Below, piece by piece: positions 1 to 12,022 of a stretch of 64,000 bases of DNA (positions are counted from its first letter, which is position 1; every line of letters begins with the position of its first letter). The position numbers and the translations under genes are program-made. The notes below the pieces were generated by a model that did not search any database, was not told where the DNA came from, and saw nothing but the letters and a program-made list of their open reading frames with translations. Source of the stretch: Nephrocerus scutellatus. Its lineage: Eukaryota; Arthropoda; Insecta; Diptera; Pipunculidae. Where the stretch lies: the NCBI GenBank assembly GCA_947095585.1, contig OX352762.1, forward strand, positions 91,197,749-91,261,748. Reading direction: 5' to 3'.

Positions 1-2061
1 AATTGCACTTTCTTCATATGGCCCATTTTCAATCTGATAATATACTACGCTCCCAATGAGCTGTAACAATACCTAATGCATACATAGATCGTAAAAGCAA
101 GAATGGTGCATAGGTGCAGTTTGTTAATCAAACTTGTCGTCAACTCGTCAAAAAGCGTCACTTCAAAGAATTATGTTAGAACCGGTCGGACATCAACCAC
201 TCGCTCACCAACAAAAACGGCTACTAAGAAATGTGCAACTTTTTTTTTCTTTTTCTTATCCGTTGGTTGTTCTACGTAGAACTGTCCTGGATGGAAAATT
301 CTGGATAATAATAAGCGCGATACGCTTTGAACTGCGGTAAAAAAAGTGCGTTGGTGCATTGCATTACTCTGTAGATTTGTTTGGAAAACATTCCAAAGTT
401 TATTCTATCCGGTATCGCGATAGTATAAACTGGCAGCGCAGGCAACTTGTGTAGCGAATATAATAAATCGACAGTCGGTCGCGCCAATCCAGTCAGACGA
501 CAGACTAGCACGAATCTCCTCTATTGAAGACAGATTTATCATCAATGTCGCCTTTGATATTTTGTAATAGCAGATGGAATATACCATCCAAATCATAACA
601 AACCAATGTAATGAAAAATAATGTAAATAAATATTTGCACGGGATACGAACAGGCGAAAAGTGTATATATAGTTACGTTGGGGCAATTTGTATTGCTATT
701 TATTCGCCAACTCGTAACTCCTATAATTATTGATTGCAATATGATGATTCCACGGGCAAACCTTACTGGCAATGGTAGTTGAACTCATACTAGACGCCGC
801 CGAGGATGTCGTCCGTTGGCAGTTCATATTCCGCCAGGATATTTTGTGAGTATGGCTGAGAAGTAAATTGTAAATGTATGCGATTTTGCAATTCAATTAT
901 TGCAATTTTATGACTGCTGGACGTTTTTTTAGATTTAGCTGAGTTCAGTGAATTTATTTGTTTTAATTAAAAAATCTACATCTCTTTTTGTATACAAACT
1001 GCAGCGGTCTTAACGGTCTGTACAAACAGAACTTCAAAGGCATAAAAACATAAATGAAATTAGTTAATTAAAAAAGGTTAAATCAAACGACAGATTGTAA
1101 AACTCTCTTCTGTCTTTACGTGTAGCTATGGCGCAGTAAATAACGCTTTCGTATATTTACTCATAGTGTCGACGCCAAAATATTAAAGGCTTGAGGTCGT
1201 AGAGGGGTTAAACTTCAAAATGTCAATGTCCAGACTTCATAGGTAAGCTAAAACATCAAAATATTAAAGCTAAGATATTGTAGTGGTCTTAAGCGCTTTA
1301 TGTTAGAGATGTTAGAACTTGAACGTTATAATGTCAAACATATAACACGCTTAGCACTTATGGTCGCGAGAAGCTAGACCCTGGACGTCTGTTGCGCCAA
1401 AATATTGTTAAGAGGTCCAAGAGCGATGAACGTGAAAACGTTTAAGGTATGAACAAGAACCCTTCAACTTCTTTTTGGTCGTTTTTAAACAAGTTTCCCA
1501 CGCATAAATAAACGGTTGTGCACGAAAAAAAAAAAAGTTTTCTACATCTGGTTACAATTTATATAAGCGTGTTGTACACACGTTCCGCAAAATCTATGGC
1601 AATCGCGTTGCCAATGTGTATGCACCAGAAAAATAAGGATAGTCAATGTGTATTTTTCTCAGGATGATAAACGATAGATAGAAAGATAGATGTATTTGTG
1701 CATAGTATCAAACCATTACTATCATGCAGGCATTTCACTGATAAGATTACAAATGATTTTACAAAAAGTAACTTAAACGCAGGCTGTTAGTCTCAATATA
1801 AGCCTGCACAATGCTAATGGGGATATTTTAAGTGAAACCGTTACAGAGCCAGCAGTAAAGAGAAAATAAAAAACAATCAATAAAAGTTAAAATTGTTCGT
1901 GTAAATTCTGCAAATTTGTGCAACCTTGGAGGTCTATCGGGTATTTTTTAAAAAACTTGTTTGGGAGCAATATTATATGCGCCTACAACTAGAGACTTGT
2001 TTCCGAAATAATCTATTTTGTATGTGTCTAGTAAAATTCCGCCGATTCAGATTTATATATA
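1..2061. other. AT-rich non-coding stretch
   Basis: I see no supportable gene here. Open frames are short, overlap on both strands and lack recognisable motifs. There are poly-A/T runs (for example near 240-255 and 1526-1540) and a short GATA-rich stretch near 1670-1690. Confidence 0.5.
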
Positions 2062-2623
2062 GGGTTTTTCAATAAGAGCACTTCAACTTTTTTTTTGAAT
2101 AAAACACAAACTGTTCTACTTTTGAACTAACTTTTTATTAACGAATTTGAACATATACATATGATACATTTAAGTATGAAACTCGATTTCTTTTGCATGA
2201 CCACCGCGTTCACGTTTTACGAAGTCCAATCTTTGAACCAAAAATATGGCCCAATAACGCCGCCGGCATGTAATCCGTACCAAACAGTGACTTTTTCGGG
2301 ATGCAACGGTGCCTCATGAATCACGTGTGGGTTGCTTTCTGCCCAGTAACGCATATTTTGCTTGTTGACAAATCCTTCTAGCCAAAAGTGAGCCTCATCG
2401 TTAAATGGACCGTAAAATGGCCGTAATGCTCTTAAAGTAGCGGCAACAGAACGATTATTTTGATAAAAAATTTGCACGATTTGCAATCGCTGTTCACATA
2501 TGTAGCGTTCCATGATGAAATGTATGCTAATGAAGTTTCCAAATGACAAAAGAACAATAAAAAATATGGCGTCGTTCGCCGTCCCTATCGGAGAAAATTT
2601 GAAGCGCACCTGTTGAAACACCC
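2062..2623 (-). mobile_element. Short internally deleted mariner/Tc1-type element with imperfect TIRs
   Basis: The left end (from 2062) reads GGGTTTTTCAATAAGAGC and the reverse complement of the right end (from 2623) reads GGGTGTTTCAACAGGTGC, followed on both sides by CTTCAA and a T-rich run, so the ends form imperfect inverted repeats of about 30 bp. The left end abuts a TA; the right flank does not show a clean TA. At about 560 bp it is less than half the size of an autonomous mariner-type element and retains one transposase remnant on the minus strand. It looks like a deletion derivative on the way to becoming a MITE. Confidence 0.65.
2217..2513 (-). pseudogene. Internally deleted mariner/Tc1-type transposase remnant, 98 codons
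   Basis: I chose the ATG at 2513 because the residues after it (MERYICEQRLQIVQIFYQNN) match the usual start of the DNA-binding domain in this insect transposase group; the open frame runs further upstream but only into the terminal repeat. About 36 N-terminal residues are followed directly by a catalytic-domain segment containing FNDEAHFWLEGFVNKQN and then KVTVWYGLHAGGVIGPYFW. The first catalytic Asp (in NDEAHF) is present, but most of the helix-turn-helix region and everything after the first third of the catalytic domain, including the other two acidic residues, is missing. It cannot be an active transposase. The deletion kept the reading frame open. Confidence 0.7.
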
Positions 2624-3560
2624 GATACATACTCGTATTATATCAACGAAAATTTAATAGAAAAAAATATATGTTCACACCTTCTATGTTGTTTTTTAAA
2701 AATAATTAAATGACATAATTATAGTTCGTCTTTTCTGATAGCGTATACAATTTTCAGATTTGGCTGCTGTTAATTAACAAAAGAGTTAACAATTTAATTT
2801 CAATAAGTTTGTCAATTTTGTGTTAAGTTTTCTATATGATGAGACGTCTCCCAGAGCTGTACGATCTACGTAAGAGAATTATAAATTAAGGATTTTAAAT
2901 TTTAAAATGTCACAACTAAGAAGAAGATCTTAGCTTCAACGAGGACAACTTGAGAATAAGACTGCCTGCGAGGCGTTCCGTTATTATAATCCTATGATTA
3001 AATTAACAAATTGCAACATTTCATATCCATAGTACTCGTAATTATTGCATTTAGAAAAAGAGAAAAAGAAAAATAAATTTCCTACCACTCCAAGTTTTAG
3101 GTGTGTCGTTACCCATTGCAACGGTTTTATAATGAGAAGTTTAGTTCAGAATACACATAAATGAAAGCAAATGACTACCTTTTTGTTTTGCTTTTAAGCC
3201 GTCTTTACAGCAATTACTGCACGCTTAGAACACCTGGCTCTTGGCCAGCAATGAATCTAATTGGTAATTAAGTACGCCTGTAAAATGTAGCACGTTTAGC
3301 AAACGGCTTGTCTTAATAGGACTCATTTTTTTTTGCTATTACTTTGTGGCGCAACTTTGAGACTGTCTCTTTATGTTGCAATTTTTTACATGCATGCAGT
3401 TACACCCAGTGCACAATGGGAGAGGGAGTACTAAAAATTACAGAGTTATTAAAAATTAACTTTAAACCAACTAAATAGTAGTACCGGTTCAAGAGGGGTT
3501 GAAGGAACTTAGCAATTTTTCCGAATTGTAAGTAAATGTACAAAAAACTTGGATTTTCGG
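2624..3560. other. Non-coding AT-rich stretch
   Basis: No supportable gene or repeat boundary was seen. Frames are heavily interrupted on both strands. Confidence 0.45.
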
Positions 3561-3990
3561 GTACAAACTTTTATGTATACATCGACACATGCTACACAGT
3601 CCTTTATTATTTGGTAACTATCGCCAAAATATGTTTTTAAGGTCGGGCATATTTCAAAGTATTTTATTTTTTTCAAGCACCACATACGGAATATAAAAAA
3701 TGCCCCTTACATTAAGCTGCTTACAAAATTTAAGCCTTCTAGGTTGTGCGATAGTTGGTTAAAAAGGACGCCAAAAACGACATTTCCAAACATTACACGC
3801 GGCACATACGAAACGCGACACGCGTCACACGCGGAATATAAAAAATGCTATTTGGGACTTAGACACTCACAAAATTTCAGTTCTCTTAGTCGTGTCAAAG
3901 GTGTTTAAAAAGAACTCAACGTAGTCGAAAATACAGACAAAAAGGGGTCAAGTCAAATTAAATAAGAATTTTAAAAAAATTTTAGACCTA
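3560..3990 (+). repeat. Dispersed repeat S, copy 1, with an internal tandem half-repeat
   Basis: The stretch 3575-3660 (CAGTCCTTTATTATTTGGTA, then AGGTCGGGCATATTTCAAAG) closely matches 38175-38265. Within it, a block beginning CGGAATATAAAAAATGC occurs at about 3690 and again at about 3834, each followed by a related segment with CACAAAATTT and TTTAAAAAG, so part of the repeat is duplicated in tandem with about 145-bp spacing. No open frame is convincing and the class is unknown. Confidence 0.55.
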
Positions 3991-4199
3991 AAAAAACGAA
4001 AACAACCAAAATATGAGCCTAAAAGTATATTCCGGCGTGTATGTGCCATCGGCCTTTTTGAATAAACCTACAAAGTTTGTCTGATCATTAAGTAATGCTT
4101 TATGGATTCGCGCCGCTACCACCATTTCGACAAAGTTTTCGCAGTACGTGGTAGCACGTTTGCATCGTCTTAATTCAAAGTTGTACTTGGGAAGGGCGA

Positions 4200-4935
4200 A
4201 CCTATATTCGTCCCAACTCTTCGTGCGTTTAGCAGACTTGAAGTGTTTTCCTTACTTTCTTCTTAAGCTTAGCCAGCTAGTCGTTTACACAAGCTGGCTT
4301 TAGGGACACAGCTGTTATAATAGGGCCCGTTGTGATCAGCATACCCACCGGCACTGGTGAACGACGAGTTTTTTTTACAACCCGTTTAGCGAGGACTGCT
4401 ATAAGAGCTAACGACTTTATCCTTATCAGAGTTACCGTAGCCAGGCGCTGAAACCTTATCGGTGCTCTTAAGGATCAGCTTAACCAGGCCAAAGCAGTAG
4501 TTTACAATACCTTTGCAGGTATTGAGCCTTATCATGGAGGCGGCATCTTCCATCTTCCTCTGTACTATCTTCCATTACTTGGCATGCAACTCGGCCTTTT
4601 GCGCAGAGACAGTTGCCAGAATCTTTTCTGAGGAGAGCTCTAGACTCTGTGAAAAGAACTCACTAACGATGTGTGGTTTAGGAAAGAATCCATATTCCAC
4701 CAGCGTCACGCTCAGTCCACTCTTGGCTCTGATCCTCTCAAAGTTCGAGCGCATTCACCTTCCAGTAGCACTGTCTGAGCATATAAAGACTAGATATCCC
4801 GGCCATCTCAATTAAGATGTTTATCACTGCCTCTTGAAAAAGAGCAGTTGTGAGGAGGTTAGTTGTCGAGTCGGTCGGGACAACAACCAACCTATCGGTT
4901 CTGGACACTTGGTCCACTGCGTTAAGCATGTTTAA
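4200..4935 (-). mobile_element. Fragment related to LINE family D (APE/RNase H type), degenerate
   Basis: About 4205-4325 aligns by eye with 42555-42695 in the larger minus-strand family D element (shared CTTCGTGCGTTTAGCAGA, ACTTTCTT.TTAAGCTT and AGCTGTxATxATAGG), which lies in the linker between endonuclease and RT. The rest, to about 4935, has minus-strand open segments (for example 4929-4738) but I recognise no motif in them, so assigning the whole block to one element is an inference. All frames are broken. Confidence 0.45.
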
Positions 4936-5010
4936 GACGCCTTCTCTTCTGCGAGCTCAACTTAGTAAATCCGCCCTGTTGTTTATTTATCTGTAGTCAA
5001 TCTTATGCCT

Positions 5011-5478
5011 TGGGCGCCGTGGCTCAGTGGGTAAGAGCATGGACTTCTGAGCAGGGGTGGTTCGAATCCCAGTAACACCAAAAGTATTTTTCACGGTGTC
5101 CCACCTCTCGCGAATGGGTGACAAACGTTCCGAGAGTAATAACTTGTCACGGAATGCTTCTCAATTCGCCATTCGGATCCGGCATTAAATTGTAGTTCCC
5201 CTTCATTTGTGTGCAAAAATAAACATGCTCAACACAAATGGTTGCGAGAAGCAAGGCATTGGACCGCAATGGTCTGTCGCGTCGAATATGGAAGGGACCT
5301 ACAATTTAGTGCCGTCACCGAAAGGCAAATTAAGAAGCTTTCCGTGACAAGCTATTACTCTCGGATTATTATATGACATTCGCGAGAGGTGGGACCGTGA
5401 AAAATACTTTTGGTGTTTTCTGGGATTCGACTTACGAACCCCCTTAACCATGCACTAACCACTGAGCCACGGCGCCCA
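5011..5478. mobile_element. Palindromic pair of tRNA-derived SINE copies, tail to tail
   Basis: The left end (TGGGCGCCGTGGCTCAGTGG, 5011-5030) and right end (5459-5478) are perfect 20-bp inverted repeats. The left arm carries a polymerase III A-box-like TGGCTCAGTGG and a B-box-like GGTTCGAATCC near 5069-5079, so each outer end looks like the 5' head of a tRNA-derived SINE. Homology continues inward for roughly 200 bp per arm (shared CAAAAGTATTTTTCACGG, CCACCTCTCGCGAATG and TTGTCACGGAA.GCTTCT), with the two tails meeting near 5240. A related single head lies at 57510-57592 (minus). Confidence 0.7.
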
Positions 5479-5559
5479 CTGACCCTAAAAGTAATCCACT
5501 AGAAATGGTGAAAAAAATAAAAATACATGCGAATTACTGCGTGCTTTTGTGGTTCAAAT

Positions 5560-5670
5560 CGTTAATCAGCGTGATCTGATGCCGCTATATGGCATTATTA
5601 TTAAAAATTTTGTATGGGAGCCCCCGACCACGGGGTCCGATCACTACCAAAATTTTAATATAAGGCGCGT
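5560..5670 (+). repeat. Repeat R, fragment
   Basis: Shares GATCTGATGCCGCTATATGG with the copy at 51063-51085 and then TTTTGTATGGGAGCCCCC and GATCACTACCAAAATTTTAA with the other copies. Only this internal part is present. Confidence 0.6.
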
Positions 5671-8165
5671 TCGTGATGCGGAGGGCTCCGTATACTCTGT
5701 AACTCGAAAACGATTGCTTGCTGAGCAATCGGAGAATTATCTCCAACTTTCTGAGACAAAATTGTTTTAGATTCGCTCTTTCACTTCACGTTTTCAGTTG
5801 ACTTTTAAAAGTTTTTGTTGCTGAGCTGACAGATAGCGGAGAATGTTGTTCGACTGAATGCAATCCTCTTCACTGAGGAGCAGGATCTTATGTGTCGTTG
5901 TTATGACTTTTAAAACTCAAGTGATAACCTATAATAATTAAAGTACATTGACTTTCTTCCTCACAATTTAATAGTGTATCCCATGGTACAGTGGTAATTT
6001 CGAGTGGGCTAAATAACTAACGATAGCTATTTATTGTTCGCATGCACTTCATCTTGAAGAAGCAAATCGAGTCAGTACCCAATTCTGATTCTCGGAGCTC
6101 GGTAAGTGAAATTTATGTCACTTAATTAATTTCCACTATAAAATGATTTTTCTTGGCATAGCTTCAAAAAATTGTTTGAAATTTCGTTTTCAATTTGAAC
6201 GAATCGAGGATGTTGGCTGAAAGAAGCAATAATTTTGAAGGGAAGCATATGGAACCACAACATATCCATTGAAAAACTAACAACAAACAAGAAATAACGA
6301 TGATGCATCTTAGCTAAAGACACGAGAGCATAACGAAATTTGCATCAAAAATTTGACATAATTTGTAGATGAGCTAACGAACATACATTTGCAGCAACAC
6401 TATTCCGCAACTCATGCACAGTAATAGAAACCCCTCAAGCCACATAATATGGAAATGGAAAGTTTGACAATCTACCCTGATTCAGGTTCGTGTTATTAAC
6501 ATGGTTGGCTTTCAAACAAATAGAGAATGGTGAGAAAGCAAACCTTACGTGTGCTTCACGTCCTTATGTCAAGCACCCAATTACCACGTTTGGTTATTAC
6601 CAAACCCCGATCGAAGTCTATTGTTGTTCAAAAAGTACTCGAACAGGCCAACGAGAGTGAGAGTGGTGTGGTGTGTGTTCGTCAGAGTGCACTGCAGGAA
6701 GTCATCACTGAAGTTGTCCTCCGCATCCTCCGCGAAATTTATTCAAAAGATGTTTATCGCCAGGAGGGTAAAAAACATACGGTTTTGTAATTATGACGAT
6801 GGCAAACAACGACTTGTGTCGTCATTGAGGAGACCGACCGACCTATTGTTGTATTATAATGGATGAAGTTGGTTAGGTTGCGGAGGCGCTAGGACTGATG
6901 CAGCAGCCTGGATGCAGACAGGCAGCTCGTGTTGGTTGCGATTTTCAGTTTTCGATAACTTAAAGAGTTAAGCTTCGTGGTATTCTACTGCCTTTGTTTC
7001 AACAATGACTTACTACACCGCATGGGAGCGCAACAGAGCTCTACAATAAGTGTGGCAGGCGGGAGCACGCGGATTGATGCAACCAACAACTGTGATGTGA
7101 TGGCAGCTGTTGCCCTGCTTCGTACACTACAGCGCTTTACCTTAATGGTTGTGTGCGGGTGTGATGTGACCTGCAGATCTTACCCCTTTTCTTTTGATGG
7201 CGATTAACGATTACAACGCAGGCATAATTTGGTTTATCGAAAAGTAAATCTCTATTTTGGTGTGACGGAAACTTTTTTTGTTCTATGTTTAACTGGCAGA
7301 CATTTTAAAACGTGCCAAGGGGTAATGTTGAAAGGAAATCCGGTGTAAAAAGGTTAAAATCAATGCAATGCGTTGCGATTGCTAACAATTTAAAATAGAT
7401 ATCAATAGCACCAGAATGGACGTGGCAATATTAGGTTCCAAAAGTTAACTGTGGTAAAATTGCATTCTTTTAACTAATGGTACTTTGAAAACTATAAACT
7501 TACATTTAAAAAGTGAGGCTTGATGATTGTCGGGCCGAATTTTAACAAAATTGGTACTGGTCTAGATCCAGATTACGCGCACCAAAATATGGCAATATGA
7601 GAAAACCAATCTCAACAACTTTTTTGGAAGTATTAACTGGTCACTATTTTTCAGTGATACGATCACAAACATCATTGTTATTAGTATGAGAGACTTTATC
7701 CCTACCAGAAGATAGAAGGAAGATAGTTGGTACGGTTTAACATGCAAAGAGAGGTAAGCTTTCGGTTATATAAAGCAAATTCAGATATGAAAACGTAGCA
7801 CAAGTTGTTGGCCATTCAAGAAAAGAATTTAAAATACTGTCTTGTCGTCAATTTCAACGTTCATTTACAGTGACATTCTAGCTGTCAGATCTAATGAAAA
7901 GGCCATTCTGCTTACTGCACATTGTGAAGCTAGCTTTACGCTTCCGCCAGTACCTTCGATTATTGAACACTCTACGGGGCAGACTCATTTTCGTCACTTG
8001 CTGGAGTTTGAAGTGATCTCAACATAAGAGTTGGTCTTTTATTCTATTCCTTTGACTTTTACCGAGAAGTTGAAAAACAATAATTTTCAGCCTGTACATA
8101 AAAAAGTCGAGCCGTCTTCTCCTTCTGTGTACCGACCCATTGCATTTTCGTCCAATCTTTCCAAA
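5671..8165. other. Long stretch without a supportable gene
   Basis: Open frames of 60-105 codons occur (for example 6527-6790 and 6549-6866, in two overlapping frames) but have no recognisable domain, and their composition does not distinguish them from chance. I did not call them. Confidence 0.4.
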
Positions 8166-8600
8166 CTAATAGACGATGATTAATCATTGTCTGTGCAAAT
8201 GCCCCAATCGCGCGATAAAACTTATTGGTGACGCAAATATAGCGAAAACAATCGAATCGCTTGAACATCGTAGGAATGTTTTCTGCTTGTCACGGTTTTG
8301 TCGCTTTTTTCACAAGCGGTGTTCAAAAGAAATATCCAGATGCATCCCACCCATTCTCCAACCCATCTTGGGACGTACTAACCAATTCAGGGGTTCCATC
8401 TTTAGTCGCACATTATGTGGAATGAATTGCCCGACTTTGTATTTCCGCATTTGTATGATCTGCACTCATTTAAGACACATGTGCATAGACATCTCATATT
8501 TTGATTGTCCTTATTTCCTATCGCCCACGCTGTGTAAAGTAGAATTATAAGTGTGCAAATTCGTTGAGCGTGTGTCCATTATGAAAAAATATTATAAAAG
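8166..8600 (+). mobile_element. 3' fragment of LINE family E (Jockey/CR1-like)
   Basis: About 8230-8560 matches 55085-55400 of the longer family E copy: GCGAAAACAATCGAATCGCTT, CATCGTAGGAATGTTT, GGxCGTACTAACCAATTCAG and the terminal CACGCTGTGTAAAGTAGAATTATAAGTGTGCAAA-like segment. In translation it covers the region after the RT, where the longer copy reads HRRNVSCLSLFYRFFHKRCS. The frame is degraded by substitutions and a deletion. It ends near 8600 in an A-rich tract. Confidence 0.7.
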
Positions 8601-8629
8601 ATCATGAAATAACTTGAAACAACAAGAAA

Positions 8630-8900
8630 TTGTTGCCAAAACTGCTACAAGATGCCTAGGATTCCTTGTGCACGGGGAAAGAAATTTTTCAGCTTTGGCT
8701 AATAATTACCGTAGGCTTGAGTATAATTTTCATATCACAAAACTACCTTGCACCTGCTAGATAGAATACAGAACTGAACGATAAACCTCATGACGTAAAC
8801 ATTGCAAAGTCAATTGATTCGCTCGTACCACTCAGAAAGAAATAACCGACAGCCTCTCCATAGACTTATCCACATTACTCGTGGAATACAAACTCACTTT
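8630..8900 (+). mobile_element. Second, older fragment of LINE family E
   Basis: ACTGCTACAAGATGCCTAGGATTCCT (8640 on) resembles AATGCTACGAGATGTTTAGGTTTCCT at 54887, and CACCTGCTAGATAGAATACAGAAC (8750 on) resembles CATCTACTAGACAGAGTTCAGAAC at 55029. The order matches the longer copy. Divergence is much higher than in the neighbouring 8166-8600 fragment, so this is probably an independent, older insertion. Confidence 0.5.
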
Positions 8901-9249
8901 AACCTAAAATCTAATTATTTTATATTTCATATGATTATTCTGTATGCTGAGCATGAAATTAAAAGTTGTTTCATTCAACAAACGTTATTAAATCGAAATC
9001 GAATAATACCTCAGAAGTTTATTTTGCTTGTTTTCATCGGGATCACGCTGAGAGCAACCCGTTTTCATCGTTGCTCGATACAAAGTTGCAGTTTCACTTA
9101 AGAAGGTTAGCAAAACGACTAAATAGCTTCCAACCCCGGTTACGGTTGGCAAATTAAAAATAAAAACCGAAACCAATATAGAGAAATCTAAAGTCTACTC
9201 CGTAAATGTAACACTCTACAAGTCCGAATCAGTAACCACCGACATTACG

Positions 9250-10015
9250 AGTGAAAATTAACACAAATTGTGTCGTCACCTCAAATTTATCATTTTTTTG
9301 TCTTTCAAAAGAACGCACCAAAATTTTCAAACAGATCTGTCAAACAGTGGCAGCCTTTTTTTAATAGACGCCTACGAGCATTATCGTTAAAATGGAAAAA
9401 AGTGAATTTCGAGTGCTCATTAAACGCTATTTTTTGCTTGACAAATATTATTGGGACTCTTCACCATCGATTGGAACCATTCACCACTGGTTTACTCAAT
9501 TTCAGTGCGGTCGTTCAAGCACAAGTGATGCCGAACGTTCTGGTCGCCCAATTGAGGTCACCACACCAGAAATGGTCGACAAAATCTATGGTTTGATAAT
9601 GGACGATCGGCGAGTAAAAGTGCGCGAGCTTGAAGAGGCCACAGGCTTATTACATGGCTCATGTACATAAATATTTGAACATGAAAAAGCTTTCCGCAAG
9701 ATGGGTGCCGCGTTTGCTCACAATCGACAACAAACGCCAGAAAAATTCGAAAACTTCGTAGCCGTGGATGAAACCTAGATTCACCACAACACACCAGAAA
9801 CCAAGAAACAGTCAAAACAATGGACTTCTCCTGGTAAATCGAAGCCGAAGAAGGCCAAGGTGGGTTTGTCAGCAAACAAGGTCCTGGTGACAGTTTTTTG
9901 GGATGCGCGCGATGTTATTCACATCGATTACCTTGAAAAGGGTAAAACGATCACCAGCGCATATTACACAGACCTACTGGATCGATTCCAAGGCGATTTA
10001 AAGTATTTTTTTTAA
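9250..10015 (+). mobile_element. Truncated mariner element
   Basis: A mariner-type transposase remnant begins at 9392. The 3' part, including the last third of the catalytic domain and the right TIR, is missing: homology ends at about 10012, where the frame runs into a T-rich and TA-repeat tract. I could not locate a convincing left TIR; 9250 is a guess that includes the leader. Confidence 0.65.
9392..10015 (+). pseudogene. mariner transposase pseudogene
   Basis: The start at 9392 gives MEKSEFRVLIKRYF, the mariner N-terminal helix-turn-helix start. It continues to SGRPIEVTTPEMVDKIYGLI and DDRRVKVRELEEATGL, the second DNA-binding helix region, then stops at 9670 after an internal deletion in the linker. 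Downstream in the same direction are VDET*IHHNTPETKKQSKQW (the first catalytic Asp motif, with a stop where Trp is expected), GKSKPKKAKVGLSA, TVFWDARDVIHIDYLEKGKT and LLDRF. The second and third catalytic Asp motifs are absent. The family resemblance is to irritans/mauritiana-like mariners. Inactive. Confidence 0.75.
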
Positions 10016-11261
10016 ATAGGAATATGGTACTTATATATATATAAAAACATGACCTATTTGTAATCTTTACTCAAAAGTCGATAAATTTGAGCTACAAAAT
10101 ACCAAGTACATTCAAGTATATGTTGTCGCATTCATGATTGCCACATGTTATGTATTATTTATTGAAGAAAAGATCTTGTATTATATAATTAATAATTATA
10201 TACAAAGGATTCATCTAAATAAATGATTTATTAGTCATATATTTATGAAGAAGAAATGACAGATCAATGCACAAAAGTCCTGAGATTTCAAGCACACATG
10301 TATATTAAAGCTAAATATACAATGGAATTTTTAGTAGCGACAAACAATGTTTGCGAGTAAGGTCATTAATTGACCAAGGTGCTATTATCCACATATATAA
10401 CTTTCTGGTTTGTGAAGTGTTACGATCTCGAATTGCTGCCCATAAATAGCATCATTTGCGTCTTTCCTACAAGACTAAAACAATCGATAATCGATTCTAA
10501 TTCTATGATTCGCAAGTTTGTATAAAATACCCCTTTTTTCTACCCACACCGATCCTGCGAAGCCTCACTTTGTCATACCTATATGTACCACCCGTGTCTG
10601 CCATATGAAAGATAAATTAATTATTTTCAGCACAAGTAGGAGTTCATATCGGAGTACTTGTACATTACATTCCTTGATTGCCTTCTTTAAGCGTCAAATT
10701 TCCAACAATGAAGACAAGAAGCCTTAATAAAGTTTCTTAAAACAGTCAAACACACATACATACACACTGTCCACCGGTTTTCTTTAGGACTTTTAGCTTT
10801 AGAGCAACACATTTAAAAGAAACTTACGTGGTGATTAATTGTGTTATTTGTCTGTCCGAATTATGAGGTTTTTTTTGGAAATACTTGACAAATGTTGAGC
10901 TATTTCATCAGACAGCTGGAGGTCGATACCTGGTCGAGCGTCTTTTACGTTGTCACATTGCATACTAATTACAAATTTGTTTTTTTTTGTATACAAGAAA
11001 GAAGATTTGATAACTTCAACAATTCTTAACAGAAATTTTTCACTGTCTGTAATAGCTTAGAATCCCTAAATAAGTCTTCACTGCAACTTCAGTTAATTTC
11101 AGTGTCTATACAATATGTATTGAGAGAAAATTTCGTAATTACTATTGAAAAGTTCGCCTGCAAGGAAAGTCAAATATGTCAAATAAGTCAAATATGCAGA
11201 CGCACAGTAATTTGAGTTGTCAATTACAATTTATAAAATGAAGACGCACATTCATTCCAGA
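10016..11261. other. AT-rich non-coding stretch
   Basis: Contains (TA)n near 10033-10042 and a short ACAYA repeat near 10748-10768. No supportable gene. Confidence 0.45.
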
Positions 11262-11326
11262 ATGCGGCGACAGGGCACATGGACGAATGGAGAAGACACA
11301 TTCTTCCATGTGCCCTGTCGCCGCAT
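11262..11326. repeat. Perfect 22-bp inverted repeat (hairpin)
   Basis: The arm 11262-11283 (ATGCGGCGACAGGGCACATG plus GA) is an exact reverse complement of 11305-11326, with a 21-nt loop. The arms are GC-rich in AT-rich surroundings and pairing stops exactly at both outer ends. No flanking TA or other target duplication was seen. It could be a small hairpin RNA precursor, a palindromic insertion relic or a chance duplication-inversion; the sequence does not decide. Confidence 0.85.
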
Positions 11327-12020
11327 CATTAATTAAATAACACGATTTTGTCGTCCATTTGGTAGAATGCAATACTTGGCTATGGCATGGTTATTGTTGC
11401 TGGTGATGGGTGAGAATCCTTTAATCCCGATTATGAGCCATGCATAAAATTGTACAAAGGCGCACACACAGAGATAAGACAAAGTAAATTTAAGTGAAAA
11501 ATTGAGTAAAGCTACTGCCATGCGTTCTAGTGAAAAGAATAAATTTTCATTTTTATTACACTGAGTGATGTGGTGGATGGGCAGGCGGTCGCGCCGACTA
11601 ACTATACCATACACATAAGTCACATCTGTTTTGTTTATTTATTGTACTGTATCTTTGGTGTGACATATTTAGCTTTTAGATAAGTAGCAACAACATCGAT
11701 AAGAACACTGTAATTCGTGTGTGTGTGTGTGTATGCATTACACATTGCATTAATAAACTACTTTGACATCTTGTCAACCCTTTATCATAAACGTATAATC
11801 AAATCTATTGATAATTGATCGATAACTGAACGCATTTTTTAAATGTGGTGGGGCCAATAGCCCCCATTTAGTCGGCTTACTACAACCTAAAACTAAAACT
11901 AACTGCATTGAAGACTTCAAACTAAGATTTATGGCTAAAACATAAAACTAACAGTTAAATCTAAGGGGAATAGTTAAGGAGATTAAGGCTGCCGCTAAAA
12001 TTAGGTAACATTACGTTTTG
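11327..12020. other. Non-coding stretch with a short (GT)n
   Basis: A GTGT run lies at about 11718-11733. The open frame 11623-11333 (minus) has no recognisable motif and starts beside the hairpin; I do not call it. Confidence 0.45.
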
Positions 12021-12022
12021 TA

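Noticed and set aside
5013..5085. Possible functional tRNA gene
   Set aside because: A and B boxes are present, but the intervening sequence does not form a cloverleaf I could support and the unit extends into a SINE body with an inverted partner.
6527..6866. Overlapping 87- and 105-codon open frames
   Set aside because: No domain, two frames over the same DNA, no splice or start context that favours one.
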